The notes under the pieces: model-generated
Database searches by the model: none
Seen by the model: only the letters and a program-made list of their open reading frames with translations
What the model was told of the DNA's origin: nothing
Shown here: in pieces, positions 7,117 to 15,742 of the stretch
How the letters are laid out: every line of letters begins with the position of its first letter
Numbering within the stretch: position 1 is the first letter of the stretch
Program-made: the position numbers and the translations under genes
Assembly (NCBI RefSeq): GCF_016862315.1
Contig: NZ_BOMS01000123.1
Location: forward strand, 1 to 43,015
Direction: 5' to 3'
Length of the DNA: 43,015 bases
Origin: Actinoplanes palleronii
GTDB taxonomy: Bacteria; Actinomycetota; Actinomycetes; Mycobacteriales; Micromonosporaceae

Positions 7117-7502
7117 CGCAACTCCACACACAGCGCGGCGCCAGCCCGAGCGTGGGGACTTTCGGCGCGCAGCGCACCACAACTTCACACACAACGCGGG
7201 GCCACTTCGAGCGTGGGGACTTTCGGTGCGGAGCGCGCCACAACTTCACACACAACGCGGCGCCAGCCCGAACGTGGGGACTTACGGTGCGCAGCGCACC
7301 ACAACTCCACACACAACACGGCGCCACCCGAACGTGGGGACTTACGGCGCGTAGCGCACCACAACTCCACACACAACACGGGGTCAGCCCGAACGTGGGG
7401 ACTTACGGCGCGCAGCGCGCCACAACTCCACACACAACGCGGGGTCAGCCCGGGCGTGGGGACTTACGGTGCGGGCGCGCCTCGACTTCACATGCGACGC
7501 GC
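7117..7502. repeat. 60/61-bp tandem repeat array
   Basis: Six copies of a unit with core CGTGGGGACTT start at 7151, 7212, 7273, 7333, 7394 and 7455 (steps 61, 61, 60, 61, 61), plus a partial copy at the left end. Each unit also holds AACTCCACACACAACGCGG or a close variant and a GC-rich hairpin such as GGCGCGC-A-GCGCGCC. The array fills the gap between two convergent genes. The 61-bp step breaks frame and the open frames through it are only translated repeats, so I see no gene here. Confidence 0.9.
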
Positions 7503-7509
7503 GGGGGTG

Positions 7510-8337
7510 CTAGCGGGTGCTTTCGCGGGCTACGAAGTGGGCGGTGGGGGCCTGGTAGACCGTGGGCTCGGCGCCGGCCAGCGCGTCGAGGAGCGCTCGG
7601 GCTGCCAGCTCGCCGATCCGGCCCACGTCGTGGCTCATCGCGGACAGCGCCGGGACCGCCAGCTGGCACAGCGTCGAGTCGTCCCAGGCGACCACCGAGA
7701 CGTCCTGCGGCACCTTGACACCGCGCTCGCGCAGCTCGTCGAGCACCGCCAGGGCCATCAGGTCGTTGTCGCAGACGAACGCGGTCGCGCCGCCGGTGAG
7801 CAGGCCGCCGGTCTGTGCGCGCCCCGACTCGTACGAATAATCGCCCTCGGCCTGCAGCAACCGCAGGCCGCGCGCGGCGGCCTCGGCCTCGGCGCCCTCG
7901 CGACGCAGTTGGGTGTGCGCGAACGACATCGGCCCGCTGATGTGCCCGATCACCTCGTGCCCACCCTCGGCCAGCAGCCGGACCGCCTCCCGGGCGAACC
8001 CGGCGTCATCGGTCCACACCGTCGGCAGGCCGGACGCCGTGGACGGGGCACCGAGCACTACGGCCGGCAGGCCCAGCCGGTGCACCAGGGCGACCCGGTC
8101 GTCCTCGGGTGACAGGTCGACCAGCACGACACCGTCGACCTGCGCGCCGGCCGCCCACCGTTCGTAGGTCTCGCACTCGGCGTCCCGGTCGGTGACGACC
8201 TTGACCAGCACCGAGACGCCGGCCGGGGTGAGCACACGCTCCAGGCCCTCGAGGAACTCGTGGTAATACGGCTCCTCGCCGAACACCCGCGACGCACGTG
8301 CCAGCACCAGGCCGACCCGCCGTTGTGCCTGTGCCAC
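7510..8337 (-). CDS. LacI-type sugar sensor without a DNA-binding domain (copy 1)
   Basis: A 275-residue protein that covers only the ligand-binding domain of LacI/GalR regulators (type I periplasmic-binding fold), with RRVGLVLARAS at its very start where the hinge would normally end. It keeps LVDLSPEDDR, the DDAGF segment, HEVIGHISGP and the C-terminal lobe signature VSVVAWDDSTLCQL. There is no signal peptide, so it is cytoplasmic. GGAGG precedes the GTG at 8337 by five bases. The 249 bases upstream do not encode a helix-turn-helix in any frame. It is divergent from a GH26 mannanase and closely similar to the gene at 19929, which also adjoins a mannanase. It probably binds a mannan-derived sugar; how it would affect transcription is unclear. 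Confidence 0.85.
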   Translation of the reverse strand: MAQAQRRVGLVLARASRVFGEEPYYHEFLEGLERVLTPAGVSVLVKVVTDRDAECETYERWAAGAQVDGVVLVDLSPEDDRVALVHRLGLPAVVLGAPSTASGLPTVWTDDAGFAREAVRLLAEGGHEVIGHISGPMSFAHTQLRREGAEAEAAARGLRLLQAEGDYSYESGRAQTGGLLTGGATAFVCDNDLMALAVLDELRERGVKVPQDVSVVAWDDSTLCQLAVPALSAMSHDVGRIGELAARALLDALAGAEPTVYQAPTAHFVARESTR

Positions 8338-8378
8338 CACTGCCTCCGGTTCTGCTCGCCCGGCGATACGGTACCGCG

Positions 8379-8483
8379 ACCGCGACAGGCCCGGCCGCAC
8401 CGACAAGACCGCGACAGGCCCGGCCGCACCGACAAGACCGATCGCACCGTCAAGACCGCGACAGGCCCGGCCGCGCCGGCCAG
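8379..8483. repeat. 29-bp short tandem repeats
   Basis: Units begin ACCGCGACAGG at 8379, 8408 and 8455, with a degenerate 18-bp unit (8437-8454) between the last two. They lie between the sensor gene and the mannanase promoter. No function is evident. Confidence 0.75.
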
Positions 8484-8500
8484 CCCGATCTTAAATATCC

Positions 8501-8516
8501 TTAAATTAGTAATCTA
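8501..8516. promoter_or_regulatory. Candidate mannan-regulon operator, mannanase 1
   Basis: TTAAATTAGTAATCTA in otherwise GC-rich DNA, preceded by a second AT-rich stretch (TTAAATATCC). On the other strand it matches 15 of 16 bases of the motif before the ABC transporter operon, and 13 of 16 of that before mannanase 2. It lies about 70 bp before the coding start. Confidence 0.65.
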
Positions 8517-8586
8517 TCGATTGATTCGCGGTGATCACGCGGTGATGCTGGCGGGAGATCTCTTCCCCCTCTCCCCCGAGGAACCG

Positions 8587-9999
8587 ATGAAAGTCACCCG
8601 ACGCACCCGCACCGTTTCCGTTGTGACCACCGTCGTCGCGGCGCTGCTGCTGGGCGCCGCCATGATCCGCACCGCCGAGAACGCCGACGCGTTCGCGGTG
8701 ACCAGCAAGGCGACGGTGCTCAGCTACCTGAAGTCGATCAGCGGCACCGCGATCGTCAGCGGCCAGCACAACAAGGAGCCCGCCAGCGCGCCGCTGCAGT
8801 ACAGCCAGCAGGCCTTCGACGTGACCGGCCAGTGGCCGGGCCTGTGGGGCGGCGACATGATGTTCAACCCGGCGGACGTGGCCAACCGCCAGCGGGTCGT
8901 CGACCAGGCCAAGGCGCAGTGGGCCAAGGGTTCGCTGGTCGCGCTGACCTGGCACGCCTGCTCGCCGACCGTCGGCGAGAGCTGCGCGTTCACCGGCGGT
9001 GTGAGCACGAAGATCTCCGACGCGCAGTTCCAGGAGATCGTCACCGGCGGCACCGCGCTCAACACCACCTGGCGTAACCGGATGGCCGCCGTCGTCCCGT
9101 ATCTCAAGCAGCTCAAGGACGCCGGGATCCCGGTGCTCTGGCGGCCGTTCCACGAGATGAACGAGACCTGGAACTGGTGGGGTGGCCGGCCCGGCACCAA
9201 CGGCGGCGCCAAGATCTACCAGCAGATGAAGGACTACTTCGACAGCCAGGGCCTGGACAACCTGATCTGGGTCTGGAACGTCCAGGACAACCCCACCGCG
9301 AACTGGGCGCAGTACTACCCGGGCAGCACCTACGCCGACGTGGTGTCGCTCGACGCCTGGTACAAGAACTACCCCTCGGCGGCCGACTATCAGCAGCTGC
9401 GGGCGATCGACGGCAGCAAGCCGATCGCGATCGCCGAGATGGGCAAGCTGCCGACCGCGGCGCTGCTGAGCAGTCAGCCGCAGTGGGCGTACTTCATGAT
9501 CTGGTCGGAGCAGCTGCGCAGTCTCAACACGAACACGGAGATCCAGACCGCGTACTACCTGCCCCGCGTCCTCAACCAGGGTGAGATCAACCTGGCTGGC
9601 GGGACAGCCACGGCAGCGCCGGGCGCCACGAGCGGGAAGATTCGGGCGGTGGCCGCGAACAAGTGCCTCGACGCCGCGACCGTGGTGCAGATCTACACGT
9701 GTGACACCAACGGCACGGCTCAGCAGTGGACCGTCGGTGCCGACGGCACCCTCCGGGCGCTCGGCAAGTGCCTGGACGTCACGGCGTCCGGTACCGCTGA
9801 CGGCACGAAGATCCAGATGTACGCCTGCGACGCCGGCAACGCCCAGCGCTTCACGTACAACGCGACCACCAAGGACCTGGTGAACGTCGGTTCGGGCAAG
9901 TGCCTGGACGTGGTGGGCGAGGCGAGCGCGAACGGGACGCGGCTGCAGCTGTGGACGTGCAACGGCAAGGTCAACCAGGACTTCACCCTGCCGGTCTGA
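8587..9999 (+). CDS. Secreted GH26 beta-mannanase with C-terminal CBM13
   Basis: A 470-residue exported endo-beta-1,4-mannanase. A signal peptide (RRTRT then a hydrophobic core, residues 1 to about 38) is followed by a GH26 catalytic domain. The acid/base is Glu190 in RPFHEMNETWNWWGG and the nucleophile Glu284 in IAIAEMG; GQHNKEP and WGGDMMF are typical GH26 segments. A Thr/Ala/Gly linker near residue 340 leads to a ricin-type CBM13 with three KCLDxx repeats and degenerate QxW motifs (QQW, QRF, QDF). The ATG at 8587 follows CGAGGAA. The catalytic domain is nearly the same as that of the gene at 18853, so the two are recent paralogues. An AT-rich candidate operator is upstream. Confidence 0.95.
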   Translation: MKVTRRTRTVSVVTTVVAALLLGAAMIRTAENADAFAVTSKATVLSYLKSISGTAIVSGQHNKEPASAPLQYSQQAFDVTGQWPGLWGGDMMFNPADVANRQRVVDQAKAQWAKGSLVALTWHACSPTVGESCAFTGGVSTKISDAQFQEIVTGGTALNTTWRNRMAAVVPYLKQLKDAGIPVLWRPFHEMNETWNWWGGRPGTNGGAKIYQQMKDYFDSQGLDNLIWVWNVQDNPTANWAQYYPGSTYADVVSLDAWYKNYPSAADYQQLRAIDGSKPIAIAEMGKLPTAALLSSQPQWAYFMIWSEQLRSLNTNTEIQTAYYLPRVLNQGEINLAGGTATAAPGATSGKIRAVAANKCLDAATVVQIYTCDTNGTAQQWTVGADGTLRALGKCLDVTASGTADGTKIQMYACDAGNAQRFTYNATTKDLVNVGSGKCLDVVGEASANGTRLQLWTCNGKVNQDFTLPV

Positions 10000-10016
10000 T
10001 CAGGTAAGAGAAGAAG

Positions 10017-11588
10017 TCACGCGGCCTGCGCGGTGTGATCCATGGCCGGCTGGTACAGCGAGCTGCGGCCCTTCCCCGCCCCCTTGGACGCGTACATGGC
10101 GACGTCGGCCCGGCGCAGCAACTCGCCCGGGCCGGCGTCCGGCCAGCTCACGGCCAGCCCCACGCTGCACCCGACCGGCAGCTCATGGCGCCCGACAGCG
10201 ACCGGCGCCGACACCGCCGCGGACACCCGGGTCAGCACCCCGCCGGCGTCGGCGGCCGATTCCGGCCCGAGCAGCAGGGCGAACTCGTCGCCACCGAGCC
10301 GGGCGACCAGATCTCCGGCACCGACCGCGGAACGCAGCCGCTGACCGACGGTGATCAGCAGTTCGTCGCCGACGTGGTGGCCGAGCGTGTCGTTGACGCC
10401 CTTGAAGTCGTCCAGGTCGATCAGCGCGACGGCGGCCGGCTCGCCGGAGGCCAACGCGGCGTTCAGGCGTTCCTCGAACAGCCGCCGGTTGGCCAGGCCG
10501 GTGAGTGCGTCGTGGCTGGCCTGGTGGGCAAGCTGGTGTTGCGCCGCGCGCAGGTCGCCGAGGCTGGCGTCGAGCTCGCGCAGCAGCCGGGCGTTGTCGT
10601 AGAACGCCAGGATCTGCCGGCCGACGACGATCGCGGTAAGTGTGACCCCGACGATCGTGACCACCGTGGACCGGCCGCCGGTGTGCAACAGCAGCCCGTC
10701 CGTGGCGGCGACGGCGAGGTACGGGGCCAGGCTGAACGGGCGGCGTGGCGTGCGGTCCGGCGCGGTCTGCCCGAGCAGCGTACGTTCCCGTTCGATCGTC
10801 AGGCTGAACAGGAAGAACGTCAGCGGCACACTGACCGCGATCGCGTTGAGGTCGGGCCGGGCGGCCAGCCGCGGCAGCAGACCGCCGACCAGCGACGAGA
10901 CGACCACGCAGCAGCCGAGAAAGTACATGGTGCGCCGGTCGACGCCGCGCGCGCCGGCGATGGCGAGCTTGCTGAACGCCAGGGCGGCCGCGCACGCGAA
11001 GAGCATCAGCCCCATCACCGGCCCGGCCGAGCCGACCGCCGAGACCAGCTCGTTGAAGTTGCGGAAGTACAGGTACCAGCCGAACAGCCCGACGGTCAGC
11101 ATCACCACGGCGGCGTCCAGGCCGAACCGCACCACGGCGGTGCCCCGGATCGGGATGCGGGCCGGCAGCCGGAGCAGCGCCCAGAGCACGACCAGGATCG
11201 CGCAGCCGAACAGTCCGTTCGCCGGCCCGGCGAGCGTCACCGTCTGCGGCTCGACGAGGGTGTCCCACCCGGTGACCAGGACGGCGGCCACGATCACGAA
11301 CTGGGCGACGGCCAGCAGCCGCCAGAATCGACGTCCCTCGGCGGACAGCTCCGGGTTGCGGGTCAACCGCCGCAGCTGGAGCTGGTTGACCACGATGACC
11401 AGCGGCGCGAAGATCCACCCCAGCCAGCCCGGGCCGGCCTCACCGGGCGCGTTGGCGGCGAACCACACGATGCTGAGCAGCGCCAGGACGCCGGAGATCG
11501 CGGTGGGCAGGAGGTGACCGGCCCGCCCGTGCGTTCGCAGCATCCGCAGGTGCCTCCTCGTCGCGTCGAGGTGCCCATCGGCAGACAT
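10017..11588 (-). CDS. Membrane diguanylate cyclase (GGDEF)
   Basis: A 523-residue membrane protein with about eight to ten hydrophobic segments in residues 25-330, then a short helical linker and a GGDEF domain that makes cyclic di-GMP from two GTP. The active-site GGDEF is at 432-436, with the usual upstream HDALTGLANRR and LIDLDDFKGVNDTLGH. The RxxD inhibitory site is absent (GAGD precedes the active-site loop), so product inhibition through that site is unlikely. There is no EAL domain. The ATG at 11588 is used; no good ribosome site is visible and a longer frame overlaps the terminator of the mannosidase operon. Its place inside the mannan island may be accidental. Confidence 0.88.
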   Translation of the reverse strand: MSADGHLDATRRHLRMLRTHGRAGHLLPTAISGVLALLSIVWFAANAPGEAGPGWLGWIFAPLVIVVNQLQLRRLTRNPELSAEGRRFWRLLAVAQFVIVAAVLVTGWDTLVEPQTVTLAGPANGLFGCAILVVLWALLRLPARIPIRGTAVVRFGLDAAVVMLTVGLFGWYLYFRNFNELVSAVGSAGPVMGLMLFACAAALAFSKLAIAGARGVDRRTMYFLGCCVVVSSLVGGLLPRLAARPDLNAIAVSVPLTFFLFSLTIERERTLLGQTAPDRTPRRPFSLAPYLAVAATDGLLLHTGGRSTVVTIVGVTLTAIVVGRQILAFYDNARLLRELDASLGDLRAAQHQLAHQASHDALTGLANRRLFEERLNAALASGEPAAVALIDLDDFKGVNDTLGHHVGDELLITVGQRLRSAVGAGDLVARLGGDEFALLLGPESAADAGGVLTRVSAAVSAPVAVGRHELPVGCSVGLAVSWPDAGPGELLRRADVAMYASKGAGKGRSSLYQPAMDHTAQAA

Positions 11589-11598
11589 GGCTGCGGAA

Positions 11599-11632
11599 TG
11601 AGAAAAGGGTGCCGCCCGCAGACGGCACCCTT
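11599..11632 (-). terminator. Terminator of the ABC transporter/beta-mannosidase operon
   Basis: Perfect 10-bp arms (11605-11614 and 11623-11632) with an 8-base loop. Read on the minus strand the stem is followed by TTTTCTCATT, so it is an intrinsic terminator just after the mannosidase stop. It separates that operon from the diguanylate cyclase gene. Confidence 0.8.
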
Positions 11633-11637
11633 GAGCT

Positions 11638-14046
11638 CTACTCGTCCCCGGCGAGGACCGTGGCCAGGTCGGTGACCACCCATGGCGCCTTGACCAGCGC
11701 CGGGTCCAGCTCGACCGGGCCACGCACCCGGACCGTCGCCGACTCACCGGGCAGCAGGGTGAGGAAGCCGCGGTCGGCGACCGCCTCCGGGTGGATCCGG
11801 TCGGCCTGCAGCAGCACGTCCCGCGCCAGGCCGTCGGCCCGGATCAGCACATCGAGACCGCCGGGCACCGGGTTCGCGGTCACCGTCAGGGCCGCGTCAG
11901 GATGGGGAAAATCCTTGTCCGGTACGGCGAACCAGAGCGCCCTGGCCTGATCCAACTCGGCCACCAGGAACTCGCCGTCGCCGATCGTGGTCACGTCGCG
12001 CGGGATCTCCACCAGCGTGACCTGCCGGGCCTCGACCTCGACCGGCACCGCCCACGCGGCCCGCAGCTCCCCGCCGGTGGTCCGCCGGTGCACGGCGAGC
12101 CGGCCGGCCCACCCCGCGGGGCTGTCGTTGAGCACCGCCACCACCAGGCCACCGTCGCGCGGTTGCACGGTCAGGCCGCGCGCCGCGTGCAGGGTGGCGA
12201 GCTCGAAGTAGAGCGGCTTGTACCGCCCGGCCCCATCGATCGCCGCCCACGAGGTGACCGGCCACAGGTCGTTGAGCTGCCAGAGGATGCTGCCACCGGT
12301 GTGCGGCCAGTACGAGCGCCAGTGCTCGACCCCGGCCCGGATCGCGCGTACCTGGTTCAGCTGGGTCAGGTAGTGCCAGGCCTCGGTGCTCGACGGCGTG
12401 CCGAAGTGCGGGGCCAGCCCGCGGGCCAGCTTGCCGTTGCCGTCCTCGGCCTTCTGGTGGTGCAGCACGCCCGGCGAGTCCGGCAGCATCGGGTCGTCGG
12501 AGACCGCGTCGCGCAGCGTGGTCCACGCCGGCGGCGCCTGCCAGCCGAACTCGGCGACGAACCGGGGCGCCGAGTCGCGGTAGTTGAGGTAGTCCTCGCG
12601 GTTCCACACCTCCCACGAGTGGAACGTGCCGTGATCGGTGTCGTTGGGCAGGTGGTCCCAGGAGCCCGACCAGGGGCTGCCGGCCTGGTAGGGGCGCGAC
12701 GGGTCGAGGTCGGCGACGATCGCCGGGAGCGTCTCCAGGTAGTACCGCTCACCCCAGCTCGCCTCGTCGCTCCAGCCCATCGCGCCGTGCAGCCACAGGT
12801 TCTCGTTGTTGCCGCTCCACGTGATCAGGCTGGGGTGCGGGGCGAGGCGGGTCACGTTCTCCCGGGCCTCGGCGACCACCTCGGAGAACAGTGGCTCCTC
12901 CTCGGGATAGTCGGCGCAGGCGAACAGGAAGTCCTGCCAGACCAGCAGGCCGAGTTCGTCGCAGACCTCGTAGAAGGCACGGTCCTCGTAGATGCCGCCG
13001 CCCCACACCCGGATCAGGTTGACACCGGCGGCGGCCGCCTCCCGCAGCCGGAGTTCGTAGCGCGCCCGGGTCATCCGGGCCGGGAAGATGTCGTCCGGGA
13101 TCCAGTTCACGCCCTTGACCAGCACCGGCTCGCCGTTGATCTCGATGACGAAGCGGGAGCCGGCCGCGTCCGGGCCCCGGTCGATGGTGACCGTGCGGAA
13201 CCCGGTGCGCCGCTGCCAGCGGTCCAGCAGCACGTCACCCGCGGACAGTTCGACGGTGAGGTCGTACAGGGGCTGGGAGCCGTAGCCGATCGGGGCCCAT
13301 TGTCGTACAAAATCGGGGTTTGCGGAGAGAGGCAACCGGGAGGCGCCGGGCGGCATCTCGCCGCGTGCCACCTCGCGGCCGTCCAGCAGGACCCGCACGG
13401 ACAGCGGCACGTCGTGCAGGCGCTCGGCCTCGATCGTCAGGTCCAGCCGGCCCGCGCCGTCGGACCAGGTGGCCAGCGGACGGACCGTGGCGAGGCGGGC
13501 GACGCTCCAGCCCTCGAGGCGGACCGGCCGCCAGATGCCGGCGGTGACCAGCGTGGGACCCCAGTCCCAGCCGAAGCTGCAGGCCATCTTGCGGATGAAG
13601 TTGAACGGCTCAGGGTACGCGTTGGCACGCTCCCCGAGCAGCTCACGGACCCGGTCGGCCTCGGTGTACGCCGAGGTGAACAGCACGTCCAGCGGCTGCG
13701 GCGAGCCGTCGAGCAGCGCGGTGACGTCGTAGCGGTAACCGCGGTGCATGTTGCGGGTCGCGCCGAGCGGGGTGCCGCCCAGCGCGACGGCCGCGACCGT
13801 GTCCAGACCGTCGAAGACCAGGTCGATCCGCTCGTGCGCGGGCCCGTCCCAGGCGATGTCGCGCCGGTACGCCCAGTCGGCGCGCCCGACCCAGCCCACC
13901 GTCGTCTCGTTGTCGTCGAGGAACGGGTCCGGGATCGCGCCGGCGGCGAGCAGGTCGGTGTGCACACAGCCGGGCACCGTCGCGGGTAGCTCGTGGTCGG
14001 CGCCGCGCAGCGTCCACGCGCCGCCCAGGTCCTGCTTGGAGATCAT
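11638..14046 (-). CDS. GH2-family beta-mannosidase
   Basis: An 802-residue cytoplasmic exo-glycosidase that releases mannose from the non-reducing end of manno-oligosaccharides. The order is: N-terminal sugar-binding domain (LGGAWTLRG, TVPGCVHTDLL), immunoglobulin-like domain, TIM barrel from about residue 300 (VKGVNWIPDDIFP, VNLIRVWGGGIYED), then C-terminal beta domains. The acid/base is Glu415 in WSGNNENLW and the nucleophile Glu499 in RFVAEFGWQ, both typical of GH2 mannosidases. There is no signal peptide. It is the last gene of the operon, 14 bases after the permease gene, with an intrinsic terminator after it. A longer open frame exists upstream but runs through the permease gene. Confidence 0.95.
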   Translation of the reverse strand: MISKQDLGGAWTLRGADHELPATVPGCVHTDLLAAGAIPDPFLDDNETTVGWVGRADWAYRRDIAWDGPAHERIDLVFDGLDTVAAVALGGTPLGATRNMHRGYRYDVTALLDGSPQPLDVLFTSAYTEADRVRELLGERANAYPEPFNFIRKMACSFGWDWGPTLVTAGIWRPVRLEGWSVARLATVRPLATWSDGAGRLDLTIEAERLHDVPLSVRVLLDGREVARGEMPPGASRLPLSANPDFVRQWAPIGYGSQPLYDLTVELSAGDVLLDRWQRRTGFRTVTIDRGPDAAGSRFVIEINGEPVLVKGVNWIPDDIFPARMTRARYELRLREAAAAGVNLIRVWGGGIYEDRAFYEVCDELGLLVWQDFLFACADYPEEEPLFSEVVAEARENVTRLAPHPSLITWSGNNENLWLHGAMGWSDEASWGERYYLETLPAIVADLDPSRPYQAGSPWSGSWDHLPNDTDHGTFHSWEVWNREDYLNYRDSAPRFVAEFGWQAPPAWTTLRDAVSDDPMLPDSPGVLHHQKAEDGNGKLARGLAPHFGTPSSTEAWHYLTQLNQVRAIRAGVEHWRSYWPHTGGSILWQLNDLWPVTSWAAIDGAGRYKPLYFELATLHAARGLTVQPRDGGLVVAVLNDSPAGWAGRLAVHRRTTGGELRAAWAVPVEVEARQVTLVEIPRDVTTIGDGEFLVAELDQARALWFAVPDKDFPHPDAALTVTANPVPGGLDVLIRADGLARDVLLQADRIHPEAVADRGFLTLLPGESATVRVRGPVELDPALVKAPWVVTDLATVLAGDE

Positions 14047-14060
14047 GGTGGGTTCCCCCG

Positions 14061-14882
14061 TCACTTGGTGGCACCGGCGGTGATGCCGTTGTAGATGAAG
14101 CGCTGCAGCAGCAGGAAGATCACCATGGTCGGCAGGAGGACGATCATCGTGCAGGCGGCGATCGTCTCCCACTGCGCTCCGTAGGGGCCCTTGAACCGGA
14201 ACAGCGCGGTCGAGATGACGCTGAGATCGGGCGATCGCAGGTAGAGGAACGGGATGTAGAACTCGTTGTAGACGGCGATGCCCTTGATGATCACCACGGT
14301 GGCGATGGCCGGCTTCATCAGCGGGAGGATGATCTTGCGGTAGATGGTGAACCGGTTCGCGCCGTCGATCATCGCGGCCTGGTCCAGGCTCTGCGGGATC
14401 GACTGCATGAACTGGATGAAGATGTAGATCGACACGATGTCGGTGCCCATGAACAGCACGATCGCCGACCACTGCGTGTTGACCAGGCCCAGCGACTTGA
14501 CGATCTGGAACGTGGCCACCTGGGTGGTGACCCCGGGCACCAGCGCCGCGACCAGGAACAGCCCGAGCACCGCGCGCTTGAAGCGGAACGTGAACCGGCT
14601 GACCGCGTACGCCGCCAGGGTGCCGATCACGACCGTGCCGGTCAGCGACACCACCAGGATGATCGTGGTGTTCCAGAAGCCGCGCAGCATGTTGCCGGCG
14701 GTCCACGCCACCGCGAAGTTGTGGAAGTTGAACCAGTTCCGTGGCGGGGTGAGCGGGCCGGTGGCGTTGTATTCGGCGTGCGTCTTGAGCGCGGCGAACA
14801 ACACCACCACCAGCGGGACGAGCACCACCAGCGAGGCCAGCACGAGAGACGCGTACTTCGCGGCGCGGAGGAGCTTGCTCAT
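14061..14882 (-). CDS. Carbohydrate ABC transporter permease, MalG type
   Basis: A 273-residue inner-membrane permease with six predicted transmembrane helices. The EAA loop that docks the ATPase reads AAMIDGANRFTIYRKIILPLMKP, matching the MalG pattern. Its ATG overlaps the stop of the upstream permease as ATGA, so the pair is translationally coupled. With the MalF-type partner and the lipoprotein it should import manno-oligosaccharides, as judged from the mannosidase next door. No ATP-binding subunit lies in the window; a shared MsiK-type ATPase elsewhere is likely. Confidence 0.93.
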   Translation of the reverse strand: MSKLLRAAKYASLVLASLVVLVPLVVVLFAALKTHAEYNATGPLTPPRNWFNFHNFAVAWTAGNMLRGFWNTTIILVVSLTGTVVIGTLAAYAVSRFTFRFKRAVLGLFLVAALVPGVTTQVATFQIVKSLGLVNTQWSAIVLFMGTDIVSIYIFIQFMQSIPQSLDQAAMIDGANRFTIYRKIILPLMKPAIATVVIIKGIAVYNEFYIPFLYLRSPDLSVISTALFRFKGPYGAQWETIAACTMIVLLPTMVIFLLLQRFIYNGITAGATK

Positions 14883-15742
14883 GTCAGCGTCACCTCGTCG
14901 TCAGGCAGGATCCGGCGCTGGATCCAGGTGAGCAGCAGCACGATCAGCAGCAGCACCACCGCCATGGCCGAGGCCAGGCCGATCTGCCGGAACTGGAACG
15001 CGGTCTGGTACGCCTGGACCACGAACGTGCGGGTGCCGTTCGCGCCGCCGGTCATGATGAACGGGATCTCGAAGACCGCGAGGCTGCCGGAGACCGCCAG
15101 GATGAAGGACAGGCTGATGATGCGGCGGATCCCGGGCGCGATGATGTGCCGGAACTGGTGCCACCGGTTCGCGCCGTCGATCTCGGCGGCCTCGTAGATC
15201 TCACCGGGGATCGACTGGATCGCACCGAGGAACAGCACGAAGTTGAGCCCGGTGAACCGCCACACCGACGTGCCGGCCAGCGAGAAGTTCGCGATGTCCG
15301 GGTCGCCCAGCCAGAGCCGGGTGTGCTCGCCCAGGCCGACGAAGCGCATCAGGGTGTCGAGGGTGCCGTCCGGCTGGAACAGGTACAGGAAGACGAAGCC
15401 GACCGCGACCCCGTTGAGCAGGTACGGGAAGAACAGGATGCCCTTGAACAGGTTCTTGAACCGGACGTTGAACGAGAGCACCACCGCGAAGTACAGCGCG
15501 ATCGCGATCTGCGCGAACGACGCCACGAAGTAGTACAGGCTGACCAGGAACACCCGCCAGTACTGCTCGTCGGTGAAGACCCGGACGTAGTTGGCGAAGC
15601 CGACCGGGTCCATCGTGACGTCCAGGCCGTCCCACTTGTGGAAGCTGTACCAGAGCATGTTGCCGACCGGCACGTAGGTGAACGTGATCAGCAGGATCAG
15701 CGCGGGCGCCAGGTACCACCACGGCCGGCTGCGAGCGATCAC
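14879..15742 (-). CDS. Carbohydrate ABC transporter permease, MalF type
   Basis: A 287-residue permease with six transmembrane helices. Its EAA loop is EAAEIDGANRWHQFRHIIAPGI. The start is taken as the GTG at 15742, whose sequence GTGA overlaps the stop of the binding-protein gene by four bases; the frame is open further upstream but that would overlap the lipoprotein coding sequence. It ends in an ATGA overlap with the MalG-type gene. Function is as its partner: the membrane channel for oligosaccharide import. Confidence 0.92.
   Translation of the reverse strand: MIARSRPWWYLAPALILLITFTYVPVGNMLWYSFHKWDGLDVTMDPVGFANYVRVFTDEQYWRVFLVSLYYFVASFAQIAIALYFAVVLSFNVRFKNLFKGILFFPYLLNGVAVGFVFLYLFQPDGTLDTLMRFVGLGEHTRLWLGDPDIANFSLAGTSVWRFTGLNFVLFLGAIQSIPGEIYEAAEIDGANRWHQFRHIIAPGIRRIISLSFILAVSGSLAVFEIPFIMTGGANGTRTFVVQAYQTAFQFRQIGLASAMAVVLLLIVLLLTWIQRRILPDDEVTLT

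Noticed and set aside
7117..7502. CRISPR array
   Set aside because: The whole 61-bp unit is repeated, there are no unique spacers, and no cas gene is near.
7152..8112. Long open frames running through the tandem array and across the sensor gene on the plus strand
   Set aside because: Their first part only translates the repeats in shifting frames and the rest is antisense to the sensor gene; the 61-bp step is not a multiple of three.
7510..8406. Possibility that the first sensor gene has an upstream helix-turn-helix
   Set aside because: The codons upstream of 8337 encode a Pro/Gly/Arg-rich stretch from the 29-bp repeats with no LacI helix pattern in any frame.
11791..13989. 732-codon open frame on the plus strand
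   Set aside because: It is antisense to the GH2 beta-mannosidase, whose motifs and length are complete. High GC makes long antisense frames common.
11638..14706. 1022-codon frame read as one giant glycosidase
   Set aside because: The first 220 codons overlap the permease gene out of frame; the mannosidase starts at 14046.
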